Shown here: one piece after another, positions 11,901 to 26,900 of the stretch | Layout of the letters: every line of letters begins with the position of its first letter | How positions within the stretch are numbered: position 1 is the stretch's first letter | NCBI GenBank assembly: GCA_946894095.1 | Contig: OX335645.2 | Location: 22,467,001 to 22,531,000 of the forward strand | DNA length: 64,000 nt | Source of the DNA: Incurvaria masculella | Taxonomy: Eukaryota > Arthropoda > Insecta > Lepidoptera > Incurvariidae | Reading direction: 5' to 3' | Translations under genes and position numbers: made by a program | The notes under the pieces: model-generated | The model's database searches: none | What the model was told of the DNA's origin: nothing | The model's input: the letters and a program-made list of their open reading frames with translations, nothing else

Positions 11901-14900
11901 AGATCTAATTAAGTTTTAATTTAAATAATATTTTTACCTAAAATAGTAATTTTCATTTCCTCAAGATTGTTTCCTACAGCAGGCTGTGAATGTTTTCCCT
12001 ATCAATAGAGGCTTTTTATTTATGTGGCAACACTAAAAAAGACAGTGGTGCCCTCAGCCATGCGCAAAATAAGCTATATAGCTGCGTTCCAAACAGTGTT
12101 GCCAGATCTACCGTATTTACGGTAGACCGTTGAGAGCTTTATTTTCTACTGTTTTTTCAACACACCAATTAAAATAACATTTAATGTTATGTTATGATAT
12201 TAAAAATACAATTTATTTGAAACACACTTACATGTGAAGGTAGTTCGAATCGGAATGCAAACACACAAACACGAAACAATACAGCAGGCTATGGTTTGGG
12301 GATTACCAGAGTCGATGCGAGAATAAGCCGCGTCCATTGCTTTAAGCGTGAACATTTCTCGTCTCTGTCTAAATACAATGATAAGATAGAGAAAGCACTA
12401 ATATGCTCCAATGATTGTGTTGCATCATTTGTGCGGAAGATTGGAACCGAATGGAATTATTTTATCCGCTATTCTTTCCTTCTTGTTATTTTGAGAGGCA
12501 AAAATGGAGGACTGATTTTCAAATAGCGGTAAAAGCACCAGCCAACACATTGCTGTTCATCAAAGAACTTCTAGTGCAGAAAATGTTAAGAAGAAAGGGA
12601 AATATGCTCAGCAGCTTAAACTCAGTGGGAATCAATTGAGTTATTTGAACCTTGTCTAAAATAGAGTAAAAAAGGACGTGAATATTATTGTTATAAATCG
12701 TGTAATAAAGTCATTAACGTAAATCTGGGATGCCAACATAAAAATTATAGTCAACTAATAAATTTACAGCACCAAATTATGTTAAAAAATCTACCGCTAA
12801 ATTTATCTCTTTTAGTTTAAGTTCCACTGCACTGACGCTTCGCACGTCTGGAAACACTGGTACCAAATGCGTATATCGCGGAGATTGCAACCAATGTGCG
12901 CGTATACGACCGTTCCGATTGCTTACACGTGAACGTCGTCTTGAAATAAGGGACGTGACTGTAGACCGCACACAGATCGTACAAAGCGCTCACGGTTGAC
13001 TGCGTGTGCGCCGTGTACGAGCTGTAAATAAGCGTGTTTGTCTGTAGATCTCTCATCGTATGCACTTTCATTCTGAAATAACGACTCCACTGTCTATCCG
13101 TCCGTCCGTCTGTCACAGGGCTGTATCTCATGAACGGTAATAGGTAGGCAGCTGAAATGTTCACAGCCTGTGTATTTATTTTGCCGCTATAATAACAAAT
13201 AAACATGCACAACAATTTAGAAACAAACTAGGTAAAATTAAAAATATTTAAAAATTAAAAATACTTACAAAAAACGTGATTTTTTTGTGGCACATCTTTT
13301 GTGGTACGGAACCCTTCTTGTGCGAGTCCGACTCTCACTTGCCAGGTTTTTGGTTTTTCGATTAAATATACGTAAAAATACTTAAAGTGGGTATTAGTTC
13401 GTAAAGATTTGTTTGTGGTTTAGGTAAGCATGAGTATTTTTTTAATTTTTAAGTGACCAGTAGGAGCGATTGCCGTCCGTCTGTATGACACAAGTTTTTT
13501 TCTGAACGCTATGGAATAAATGCGAATATAAAAAAATGGGATAGGTATAGAATTGTATAGGTAGGTAGGATGACGTGTAATCATTTCTTTAATATTGTTT
13601 ACGGAAACCTTTCTATGCATTTCAGGCGTATCGACTCGCTGTGTCAAACATCATCAAAGAACAAAAACATGAGAGACATCGAACTAGTAAAGAAAGATCA
13701 GAAAAGCCAAATAAAATTAGTTGATTTCGACCTTCGTGATGAGAAGTAAAGTCCACCATCCGCAAGGAATTACTTAGTGCGTGGCGTTGCCGCAGGAGTA
13801 AGCGTTAAAAATTAAATGTCGCGCGGGCGACGTTCCGTATAACTCGCGATGGCACCAAAACTCCTTGTGAGATTATAACGATTTAAAAAAATACAGAATA
13901 AAGTCTAATCTAAAAACCTCAGCCACGCGCAAAATAAGGTATGAGGGACTATATTTCTCTCCTATTTGAGAATTTCAGATACCGCTTGGGGAAAAATCGA
14001 TATATTTGGGTATTCTGGCAAAAGAATGACCTGACCTAAAATTAGTTTTTTTTAGCCGAAATGCAGATATTCCTATTTTTTTAAAGGTGGCAGCGGCGTA
14101 AATATGTAGCCTGGAAAAAAAACCTGGAATTCAATTATTTTAAAAAAGTTTAATTTAATTGGCTGGTAGAAAAAATATTTATCAATGACATGATTTTTTT
14201 AAAAATCAAGAAAGTTAAACATAAGGTTCATATAAAATATGTTGAATCGTGTTTGTGTATTTATGTGTATCCATATTAAATATGTGTACGCCATAGCTGG
14301 AAATCTTGTGGAGATACCGAAAAGTTGATTTAAGGCGCTAGGACTAGCCAACTACTCGCGCCATACAAATGCACTTTTTAACAAATGTAATAATATGTAG
14401 TGAAACGCTTCAGCAAATCCAAATAGAACTCCAGACTGATAATGGATTGTTAATATTTTTTTATTCCATCATTTATTTAAATAATAATAAAAATAAAAAA
14501 AGTTGATTTTTCTCATTAGAAATCTGAAAGTCATTCGATTTCTAGATATAAGCAAAAACAGCTTATATGCATAAACAAAAAATTCCATTTGCTTTTAGAT
14601 TTCTACATTTAGTCAAAAAAGTTCGGAAATGGACACCTTTTCCGCAATGTATTTTGTATAGAAAAAGGAAACATACATTAACGAAAATCATTCGATTCCT
14701 AGACAAGGAATCATATATTGTAAGGATGACACTTATAATCGTCAGACTTAGTTAGTTTACTTGGGGTGCCTCGTCTAACTTTGCGATTTGGCTAGTACCA
14801 GGCCCTTAAGTAATACACCCATAAGAGCACAAAATAAATTTCATTTCATTTCACTATTTTACATATTCTCACGGCACCAGCAGCTCCCTCCGTCGCCGCA

Positions 14901-17900
14901 TGATTATCACTCGAGAATTATTAACAGTCGTATTCCAGGTTCAGTTATCGGTAACACTGATCAAAGATTATTTACTCGTCTATTTGTTTGCTCTGTGAGA
15001 AGTGCGGCAACACTAGTGGTCGCCAGCAGCGTTGCCGATCGCTTCCAGATTCCCCGAATTGCGGGGAATTTTAGGTCTTGCGGGGAAAATGGTCAATTCA
15101 AGCGTGTCGGGGAATTTACGGTTTCAGTGTTCTGGCTGCATGACCTTTTTGTTGCTCATTCGAAAAATATTACAAATATTGAAGCAATCGGGACAACTTT
15201 GGATTACATCTTCTCCGGAAAGGTGTTCAGCGGTCATCAGGTGCACGACCTTTTTTTTGGTCATTAGATAAATTTTCAATAAAAACTTAGTTCTAATTCC
15301 GTTTTTAATGCATTTCGGGTAATCTTAAGAATGTTTTTGGGGAATTGGGGGAGTTGCAAACGGCAACGCCGGTTGTCGCGTCCCTCGCTATTTGCGTGCG
15401 GCTGTGCCGTTCCGGTCCCCGTTTTGTTGATTTTATATTTTACGATTTGTATTTCTCTTCGTGTCCCACATTTCAATAAAATGAAGCCGGCAACGGAAGA
15501 CCTCGTCGCAATCATGCGTCCAGAAAAGAAGCCTTTCAAGAAAAAGATGAACAATTTATTTTACAACAAAGAGGATGGTACCGTGATGGGCCGCACTCCC
15601 AGAAGTTGGGGTAAGGAAAACTTTGTTTTGAATGTTAGAATCAAGAAAAAAAATATGAGTGCTTTCAGATTACCTTGAATAAAGACGAGGTACGCGTCTA
15701 AAACCTATATTTTTAGCTTCAAACATCTATTTATACTAACTTTCTTCAGGTGATATTTGCAAGGTGTGCTCTTTTTCGTACCCGTTTGCTAAGTATTGCA
15801 GTGACTCACCGTTTTCTATTACTGTAACTACTTACTGTACGCAATAATTATATTCTAATGCGACTTATAATATTTGATAGTTTCTAATGTTTAGAGCGGT
15901 GTTGTGTGTAACTGGCATATTTCTTGAGGTGCGACGCGGGGCGTGGCCGGCGGCAGCGCCACGCAACGCACGCCAAAACAAAACAAACTCCTATAGAGAT
16001 AAATAAAAATCAGTTTTTCTGTAAGGGATGGTTCATTGTGCTGTTCAAACAGACTGTCGACCCACATAAATATACCTCATAATTTTCTGAGGTGCCCTAG
16101 AAGATACTCCATCTGAAATTTGATGCATATAAAGATGTATTTTTGATGAAAAACCATCTCAATATTGGAAATCGCTCAGTTTTCCCAAAGTTATAAAACC
16201 CACATTAGTGAGGGTGTATCTATTCCTTTTTTTTCCAAGCTTTCAGTAACTAGATTTGCATTATAACATATCGCTTCTTTGTGCCTGTAACCAAACTCCT
16301 GCGAGGTGGCACGTCCTGTTTGAATTGACATGATATTTCAGGCACCATTACAGTCAAGCTAACCGTTATAATGTTTCTCTTTTGCTGGATATCACAATCC
16401 GTGATCATTGTGACATCAAGCCCACGTACAGGCAGCCTAGTTACCACCGTGTCTTACTCCTGCGTTAGACCAACATGCTTTGGTCTGAACAAGTAAACTT
16501 TTACTGCATATAATATGTGTTGTGGCAGGAACCATTTTTAACGGTAATTGCTTAAGGTGGCCCATCCCGCTCAACTCCCCATACAAACGGGGAAAGAAGA
16601 TCACGCCCATATCAGGTCAGAGATCCCAAATTTTGCTCAAAATAGCTTTATTTGATCGAACTAGATGTCTGATGATTGTTGGCAGTGTAAAATTGTGTTT
16701 GCTTTCTAAGTTATAAGGTCCGAAAGTTCGAATATTTCACGCGTTTTATTCAATAACTTTGGAGGTGTATTACGCAATGATAAAGTAAGAACATCTTAAA
16801 AAGATTAGTCATCAGACATAGCTTATTTAATCAAAATTTATAATCTATTTGGTTTTTGTTAGATTTTTTACCACAGCGGTCGTGGTTTACTTTTAGCTAT
16901 AAGTCGTTTTGTAATTAAAATTTTCGTAAATCTTACCAAATCATGCGCTATGCACATTGTCTTTTTTGTGGACATGTTGCATCTTCCTCATCACGGAGCC
17001 TGTCTTTTTCTTTGAAATAGAGAAGGTCCCAGAGCGCAACAGCACGGTTTTGTACCGTGCCCGCGAATGAGTTAGTCCCGCCGGGTTGGGCCACCTTAAA
17101 GAGGAGTACGCCTCGACTGACAACTCAGGTTACTTTATGGTCATAATAAGTGAAACTCGACACCATATTGGTATTCTATCGCCAAATAGCGGGTGGGAAT
17201 ATTTGAAGGGTGTAGTCTCGAATGGTAGTTAGTTTATTCAGAGGCAGTAAGAAGGTAGATTCTACAAAGCTATAGACTTTATCTGATTTTCTTTATAGTG
17301 TAGATACTGATAGTATTGATCTCTATTCTGATTCTCTATATTGATAGTTTAGAGAAAATAAGACATTGCCCAGCACTCGGTCATAAAAAAAACATTGAAT
17401 GGGCAACGCCGTTTGGTCGTTGCCATGGCTTAGTATCAGCATCGGCATCTCTGTCGATCAACATGTTAGTGTTACAAGTGTGTTGGAATAAAATATTAAT
17501 CGGTTTTGATGTAATTTTGAATTGCATGTGTGGAAAAAATGCACTTTCCCTATAACTTAGAAAGCAAACATAATTAAGCATCGAGTTTGATTTAATAAAG
17601 CTGTTTTTAGTATAATTTTGGATCCCCCACAAGAAATTTACACATGATCTTCTTTCTACATTTTTATGGGTAAGTCAGCCTTGAGATAAAACACAATTTT
17701 GGATTTGTTCAATATTTCTTTCAAAGCGTAGTGTAACTTGAAATATATATATTCCGAATGAGTTTAGTCTGCGCCTGAATGATAAAGAGAATGCTAGATT
17801 TCTGGTAACCTATTAATAACGTATTCAAGTATGATGATTGTCTTCAATTGGTTAGACTGATACCTACGGTTATAGGTGCAATGAAAAGATAATAGGGTGT

Positions 17901-20900
17901 GGGTGGGTGCTCATCGGGCTCTGTGCATGCATTTTCTAGTCTAGACCAGAGTTAAAGGAAAAAATAACTGCATATAAATTTAAAATTAACCTAACTGCCT
18001 TAGCGCTCAATCCAAGATTAGATATTTGTTTTTAAGCCAAAATTGGTATGTGATTCTTTACTAATTTGCCATGGTTCCATTGTTTATTTTTTGTGTTATT
18101 TTATGCAAATCACTACATCACTATCACTATCACTATCACTACATAGTATAAAACAAAGTCGCTTTCTCTGTCCCTATATCCCTATGTATGCTTAAATCTT
18201 TAAAACTACGCAATGGATTTTGATGCAGGTTTTTTTAATAGATAGAGTGATTAAAGAGGAAGGTTTATATGCATAAAAACATCTATTAAATAGTGGAGAA
18301 ATACTTTTATTTTTGAGGTTTCCAATGTGATGTCGTAAAAATTTTTTTTTTTCCGCTTACATTGCAAACGCAGGCTGAACCCTACGAGATTTTTCAAAAT
18401 AATGTACTAAGTATTGTACACATTGAAAAGGTCTACAGAAAACTCTGCGATGGTATATGTCTATCTCTTATGGATATCCCACAATAAATTTTTTTTGTCA
18501 TTTACTTTTTACGACAAATAATGGCTAATTTTCGAAGCGATTTTAACCAATACAGCATTAATCCTTTTCCAATTAAATACCTTAAATGCATTGTTGATTT
18601 AATATAGATCTATACAGCATATGATTTAAATGAATATTTTCGAAGATATTACAGATTAAAAAATTGAGGGACGTAGCGTTTGCGCCGGTACCGGCCGGCC
18701 GGGGCGGCGGGAGCGTGCCTATAAATAGTGCGTCGGAGGCAAAATTCTCCTTATAGAATTTTGAATTTAGCTGCGATCGGATGCGTTTATTATCGGAGCT
18801 CTCTTATATATAATAATCATCTAATAATAATATCTTTTTTTTTTTATTTCAAATATTTCAATGAAGGAACTCTACGTAAAAAGGGTTTATTTGTGTATCA
18901 TTGTGTCTAAATAATATTTTTTATATGATATTATGCCCGTGCAAAGGCGGGGCGGGCTGCTAGTTTAATATAAATAATAATCCAAAAGAATGGCCAATTT
19001 TTCTAACATAAATTAAACTACACACACGAAGCCCTTAGCTCTGCCTGCATTATAATTTGACAAAAAACTGTCAGTTTTTATCTGATATTTCTTCTATCTC
19101 ACCCCACTGCTCGCCAATAGGTAATTTATCATGATGGTGTGTAGTAGTAGTTGATAGGAATAACCAAGTTTTGGTATCTGGTAAATGGTTCTCAAATTAT
19201 AAGCGAACAAACAGACAGAAGAGATGTTTAATTTGTATGGGTAAGTAATTTTTGTTCCAATGCCTTGTTGTTGCCCTTGAAATATTAAAAGGTGGAGGGG
19301 TCTGACCCTTTCTAGTAGTGAATGAAAGGGTCGGGCCCTCTGATGTTTTTAAAATTTTGAAAAGAAAACTGGTTTGCTGTTAAAAACTATAAATATATTG
19401 TTTGTCATAACCACGGAGGAGGGAGGTAGAGAGAAACTCATATTACTAGAGAGCGCAGTGTCTCTAGTGCGGGGGAAGCGGGGGGGAAACAGTTCATGGT
19501 GGGATCATACTCTGCCTTTTGCTAAATCCATCTTCCGGAAGAACCGGTAATTTTATTAATGTTATTTTGTAAAATGGTTCCAAGAATTCAACTAGATGGC
19601 ACATTTGCATTTTACTGTAAGTGTCTTACTAAAAAACATTCAAAACCTAAATCTATGCCATTCCATGGATTTAAATAATTTGAATTTTAAAATCAATATT
19701 GCAAACAAAATTATTGCGAGCCATCTGTCGGCAACACATCAAGGCATTTGGTCGCGCACGCCAGGAACTCACAATAAAGGCGCCCAACGACGCCTATGGA
19801 TGCGTCGTAATATGCATTCCAGCTTTTACAGGGACTGAATACCATGCGGGCCAGCCAGGTGCTTCTTCACACCATGTTTGAAGGAACCCAGGTTGTACTT
19901 TGACGAAAACACTTCGGCAGGGAGTCGATTCCATATTTCACCGACCCTATAGATAAAGGAGCTAGAGGATCGGTGGGTTCTTATTTTGGAAATGTCAACC
20001 TGTTCCGCGTTGTGCGGCGGAAAAAAGGAGACGGAGGGACAGCTTTATGCAGCTCCAAATAGCGACTAACGCTTAGCGGTGCCTTTTTATAACATAGGCT
20101 GTGACGAAGCGACCCAGTTCGTGGGCACAATCACAGTTTGTTAAGACCAATTCCTCTCTAACTACCTCCTCCGTGATCATAACATATGGTAGACGGGGGG
20201 ATGTAACAAGATGGATGTAGGGCTTAATTTTCACAGTCGCATTCAGAGTGAACTGTCAAAATTTAATACGCTATCTCCGGACTAACCATACAGAATGTGA
20301 CTTAATCTGGAGATAATCAACTTATTAAAGTTAGCACGCACACTCGCTCTGAATACTGCTGTCACTGTGTCAGGCAGAGTATTACAATTCACCAAGTCGA
20401 CCAACCTTCGATGCAAATGGTCAAAAAGTTGCTGTGCAAATAATCCTCTATTGCAATGAACATGTAGTCGTACTGTAAAAGATTATCATAGATGTGTAAA
20501 TTCTGACAGATTCATCGACCCGTGGACTGGCGGCGAGCCCTGTGGTGCCAGAGATCATGGTTTATAACCATGGTATTTTTCATCCTTTTTGGAAATATGC
20601 ATGTTACTACGAATACAGAATACGTTATGTACGTGAACGGGTGCTGTTTGTGGGGACTGGCCTGCTCCAATTGGCAACATATTAGTTGGAGGGGATTGTC
20701 TTTGCAAATAAAATCTTATTTGTCATGAACTGTTGCATACGGCATGGATTGTAAATTTTGTGTATTCATGTGAATTTAGTGTTCTACCTATGTTTTTGGT
20801 AAAATAATTGACAAACACTTTTGTAAACTTAGACTAAGTGGACGTTGAAAAAAAAAACAGCGGAGTTTCTTTCCAGTTCTTCTTCACTGTGTTTTGTTTT

Positions 20901-23900
20901 GCTGAACTGGCCAATGCTAAAATATGACAAATCCGAGTGCAGTGTACTGTCTATGGATGATGAATAAACAATACAATACAATACAATTAGTCGGAACACA
21001 TCTAAAATGGTTGGTCTACTTACCCAACATTCTATATAGACAAGCTACTAGGACGGTTTTCATCCAATCCGTTTACAAGAAAACTGTACCAACAACACGA
21101 GTTAAAGTCGATTTTTATTGTTCTTAGTATTTTTCTAGAGTGGCTTTCAATACTCATTTTCATTTTGTGTTGTACTTGTTATTAATTGAGCTGGAAAGTT
21201 CTGGTTGCGTCAACTGTCGCTGTTAACTACGCAGGTCATTGTGAAGCCCTACTTTACTAATCCGCCTAAGTTCGCCACTTTTAGTATAGATCCGAATTTT
21301 ATATGATTAGGTGTAATGTCAAACTATTCCACATGTTTGTATATTAACGTTGAAAACCTTGACAATTATTATCATGCCTAATTACTATTTATTTATTTCA
21401 TACCCGAAAAAGATCGGGAAGACTATTGCAAACGTAACCTACATTACAAGATGGACTTGCGGGTTTCTCAAAACACCCCTTAAGAAAAATTGTAAAGAAA
21501 ATTGTAAAGTCGGTACACTTAATAAGTTTAGATTTAATTTATTCCGATTTAGAATTTAAAGGAAGTTTATAACATACAATCTTTGGATAACATCTAAGCT
21601 ATTGTTCTATCGTAGACATAAAAATTGGCACAATCTTACCTCTCAAGATGAAATCGACAGCGTCTGAATAAAAATTCTCCTATTTCGATTAATGCTTTGA
21701 GAAAAAGATAATCTTGAGTGATTCCCAGTCCTGCCTGACTGAAATTTTGACTTGAAAATTTGTATGTATTTAATAGGTAAGACTTCACCTTTTATTAGTT
21801 TGAGCCTAAACAGTGGCACCGTAATGAGCAAGCATTGTAATCTATACATTTTTAAAAATCAAATTTAATGCTACTTTGATAGATTCATATACCATCTCGG
21901 CGTTTCTCCCGAGGGGTAGGCAGAGATGACTTAGCCCTGTACCGAGATCACTGTATGGTATAATTGAACCATACTTATTTTGCTACCTCTACCTTACATC
22001 TTTTCATACATGCACTGTATCCATTCAAAGTATACAAAATATAATAAAGCATGTCTCTCTTTTTGCAGCCAAAATAGTGACCTTCTACCTGATCTTCTAC
22101 GGCGTGCTGGCGGCGCTGGTCGCCATCTGCATGTGGACGTTCCTGCAGTACATCAACCCGCGCGTGCCCAAGTGGCAGCTGGAGGAGAGCATCATCGGCA
22201 CCAACCCGGGCCTGGGCTTCCGGCCGCTGCCCAAGGAGCTGGAGAGCACGCTCATCTGGTACAAGGGCACCGAGCCCAAGGGATACCAGTACTGGAAGGA
22301 CCAGCTCGTCACTTTCCTCTTAGGTACGTCGCCGTTGGCAGTTTACATAGCCGATTCGTAGTTTGCGGTTTGGATTCCACGTTAAACTGTACCTGCCAAA
22401 ATAGATACCATCGCAATGCATGGTGGTCGAAATGGCAATGAAATTTGTGCATGTTTTTCATCCAGTTCAATGTAGCTGGGCAATAAAAGGAATGTCCTGG
22501 CATGGTACCTAGTTCCCATGAGGTGTGCTCGACTTATATCAAGCCAGTAGGTGTGGTATTAGCATAGTCACATAAAAAAAAACTGTGATGTTTACTGCAC
22601 ATATTTTATTTTATATTCTATCCGAAGACTTAGAAAATATTAACTTGGACAATCTAGTGACCAAGTGAATATAAAAGTGAATGAAAATGTATCCTTCGTT
22701 GGAGGCATACCAGGCAAGCCAACCAAATAATAATTTTCCACAATTTCATCTTGTGACGCTTGCAAGCGGAAAGGAATTTAATGTTTTCTTATGTGGTGCA
22801 TACTTTAGATTAGAGCAAGATGCTAGTGGGTAATGTTTTCAGTAATTTAGTTGTACCGACAGTGACTTATTTCTGTTATAACTTTACATATCTTAAGGTG
22901 GCCCAACCCGGCGGCACTAACTCATTCGCGGGCACTGTACAAAACCGTGGTGTTGCGCTCTGGGACCTTCTCTGTTTTAAAAGAAAAAGACAGGCTCCAT
23001 GATGAGGAAGATGCAACATGTCCACAAAAAAGACAATGTGCATAGTGTATGATTTGGTAAGATTTACGAAAATTTTGATTTCAAAACGACTCATAGCTAA
23101 AAGTAAACCACGACCGCTGTAATCAAAAATCTAACAAAAACCAAATAGATTATAAATCTTGATTAAATAAGCCATGTCTGATGACTAATCTTTTTAAGAG
23201 TTCTTACTTTATCATTGTGTAATAAACCACCAAAGTTATTGTATAAAACGCGCGAAAAATTCGAACATTCGGACCTTATAACTTAGAAACCAAACACAAT
23301 TTTGCGATGCCAACGGACATCAGACATCTAGTTGGATCAAATACAGCTCTTTTAAGCAAAATTTGGGATCTCTGATAAGAAATATGGGCGTGATCTTCTT
23401 TCCCTGTTTGTATGGGGAGTTGAGCGGGTTGGGCCGCCTTAAAAAATCGTATTAATCTGAAACTGGTGATATCACCAATATGGAAAATACCTTGGTTTTT
23501 TCATACCACACCTACTGTCATGTATATCCCAACACACTATAGGGACTAGTTGCCATGCCAGGACCTACCTTATAGTTACACCATAATTTCAACAAGAATA
23601 ACAAGAGATCATAAAATCATACTTAATACATAAAATGTTTGCTAGATTTTTAACTATATTAACTATATTCCTCAAATAACCATATGTAGTGGATTAGTGG
23701 TTAGTTGTTGACGACGGCTTTTACACCAGAGAATACTTGTAATGCTATAAATTACATTATTAATATTATTGCATTAGTAACTTTGTTAGTTGTAAGTAAT
23801 ACTGTAATAATATGAAAGGGTTGCTGTTTCTGTTCTTTGCCTTAATCTGTTCTACCACGGAATTGTTTGGCAGTAGCATTTAGATCCAAGTGTTTATTCC

Positions 23901-26900
23901 ATAATTGTGGATGGAAAAATATGTTATGTAAACCCGTGAAGTTTCTTTGCGGGTTCTTCTTTACTGGGTTGAACGAATCTGCGGAGGTTTGTGACGTAAC
24001 TTAGTGTAGTTTGACTACCAAAAAGTTTAAATAAATGAAATTAATTATTATGTTGGTTTGCAGATTACAAGCGTAAGGGACAGACCGCGGGTGCCGGCCA
24101 GAACATACACAACTGCGACTTCGACCAACTGCCGCCCAAGGGCAAGGTGAGTTCATGACTATGTACGTGAACAATACAAACCGAACACTTAAACGAATGT
24201 GAACGTTAAACTTACAAAATTTTGATGTCTCCAAATGTATGTGAAAAGTGTTTGTGCCACGGACACTTTTTTATGTAAATTTTTTTTTATGCGACCTGAC
24301 ATGGATGTCTAATACCACACAACTACCGTTATGATATTAGCTTAATACACCACATTCCTGAAGGAATTAGGTGCCATGCCAGGACCTTCCCTTTTTGAGC
24401 ACGGCTACATTGAACTGGATGGAAAACACGGACAATTTTCATTGCCGCTTCGACCATCTTTTCATGTAATGCGATGGTACCAACACGGGCGGGCTTAAAC
24501 CCTACCACCTAGTAGGGGAAGGGGACCTACAGTTTTACATGGATTTCGAACCATGGAGCAGCTCGCATTCGTGACGAAATGCACTTATCGAACTCAGAGA
24601 GAGAAAGAACGTGGTGCATGTCGGAGCGAGAAATTGAGCTCAGACCTCCGGTATATAGGCCAGTCCCCGCGCCACTAGGCTACGAGCCGCTTGAAAACTG
24701 AACATCGATGGCTAATACCACACGCACCGCCATGGTACTCGCACAACATCCCATTATCCAATTAGGTGCCATGCTATGACGCTCCCTTTATGAGCACTGT
24801 TATACTGAACTTTATGGAAAATGCAATGTTTCATAGCCGCTTCGGCCATCTTTTCATACAATGCGGTGGTACCAACCCGGGCGGGCTTAAACCCAATGTT
24901 TCATTGCCGCTTCGGCCATGTTTTCATACAATGCGGTGGTACCAACCCAGGCGGGCTTAAACCCTACCCACCTAGTAGGGGAAGGGGACCTACAGGTTTG
25001 AAATGGATTCCGAACTATGCAGCAGCTCGCATTTGTGTAAAAATGCACTTATCCAACGCAGAAAGAGAAAGAAAGTGGGGAATGAATCGTGCGAGGATTT
25101 ATACTCAGACCTCTGGTATCCAAGGCAAGTCCCCGCTCCACTAGGCTACAAGCCATTTACCTTTTTGCCATTGTTTTCTTTAAAACGAGCAAATAAATAA
25201 AATTTTCATTTAGTTTCATATCACGGTCTTGAATATTTCTCTGTGAAATACATGTCCACAGGCCTTTTTAGGGCTCCGTATCCAAAGTGTGCCAACGGAA
25301 CCCTATTACTAAGCCTCCGCTGTCCGTCCGTCCGTCAGTCTATCTCATGGCTGTATCTCATGAACCGTAATAGGTATGCAGCTGAAATTTTCACAGAGGG
25401 TGTATTTATTTTGCCGCTATAACAACAAATAAGTAACATTCAATCATTTTAAAAATTCAAAGAGGGCCGCATACAAGAAACGTAATTTTTTTGCTTTAAA
25501 TCTTGTACTATGCTACGGATCCATTTGTGTGCGAGTCCGACTTGCACTTGGCCTGTTTTTTGTCCTAAGGAGAAGCAACAACCGTAAAGAAAAAAACTAG
25601 ACATGTGTGTGTAATTGTCACGGCAGGTGTGCGACGTGGAGGTGAAGTCCTGGGACCCGTGCACCGAGGAGAACCACTTCTCGTACCACAAGTCGAAGCC
25701 GTGCATCTTCCTCAAGCTGAACAAGATCTACGGGTGGCGGCCGCAGTTCTACCGCGAGCTGAGCCACCTGCCGCCCGATATGCCCGCCTCGCTCCGGGAC
25801 CACATCCGCAACATGACCAGCATCAACAAACATTACGTGAGCCACCACTCGTCACACTTTATGTTGGGTTTTTTTCGGGATAGTCTGCAGAAATATATGT
25901 CTGCAGAAACATATGTATGCAGACCGTGTTTGAACAATATTACGGCTTTCACGCGGCGGGAAGAGACATTCTTCGACATTTCAAGCTAATCATTCGGCCC
26001 GTTGTCAAGGAGGCATCCGCCGTAACATTTTTCAAACATGTCTAACGACCGCGGTAATCTTAAATGTATGCAGACCGCGCCAAAAATAGGAATTCAGGTT
26101 TGTTTCTAATCTGAAGTTTCTATACATCTTCTATAGGGATGCAAGCAAGTAATGACCAGAAAAAGTCTATAAATTAGAGTTCATTATTAGACATATGTAA
26201 CTTTAACTAAAGATAGTTCTAGATATTATAGATACATCTTTTTTTAGGGTTCCGTACCCGAAGGGTGAAAACGGAACCCTATTACTAAGCCTCCGCTGTC
26301 CGTCCGTTCGTCCGTCTGTCATAAGACTGTATCTCATGAACCGTAATAGGTAGGCAGCTGAAATTTCACAGAGTGTATTTATTTTGCTGCTATAACAATA
26401 AATGGGTAAAAAATAATTATGTGAAAAATTAAAGGTCCCCATTGAAAAATTTGATTTTTTTGTGTTAAATCTTGTACTTGGCTGGTTTTCTGTATATAAT
26501 TTATATCCAAAATGTTACAATTTACTCTTACAGAAGATTTTTTTGGTCCAGCTTTTATAGTTGCAAATGAATTTTTGGTTGGATTCCTGTTCCAAACCAA
26601 GTATTATGTACTAGATAGATTAACAGATCCACAGTAAAAATTAAGCGGGACAATTTTCCTGAAAGATTTGTTTACATTTTTAGGGTTCCGTACCCAAAGG
26701 GTGAAAACGGAACCCTATTACTAAGCCTCCGCTGTCCGTCCGTCCGTCCGTCCGTCACAGGGCTGTATCTCATGAACCGTAACAGGTAGGAAGCTGAAAT
26801 TTTCACAGATTATGTATTTATTTTGCTGCTATAACAACAAATAGGTAACATTATAAAATAATAATATTTAAAGGGGGGGCATACAAAAAACGTGTTTTTT

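Noticed and set aside
15331..15480. N-terminal extension of exon 1b
   Set aside because: In frame, but the 50 extra residues are unlike beta-subunit tails and would add a hydrophobic stretch (VPVLLILYFTI) incompatible with a cytoplasmic tail.
18116..18143. CRISPR-like or regulatory array of TCACTA repeats
   Set aside because: A short simple repeat at the edge of a Helitron; the genome is eukaryotic and there are no spacers.
22077..22361. Gene A exon 2 as a free-standing 94-residue protein
   Set aside because: The apparent ATG lies in the frame of KIVTFYLIFY only by shifting, and a GT donor at 22324 ends the coding similarity; it is an internal exon.
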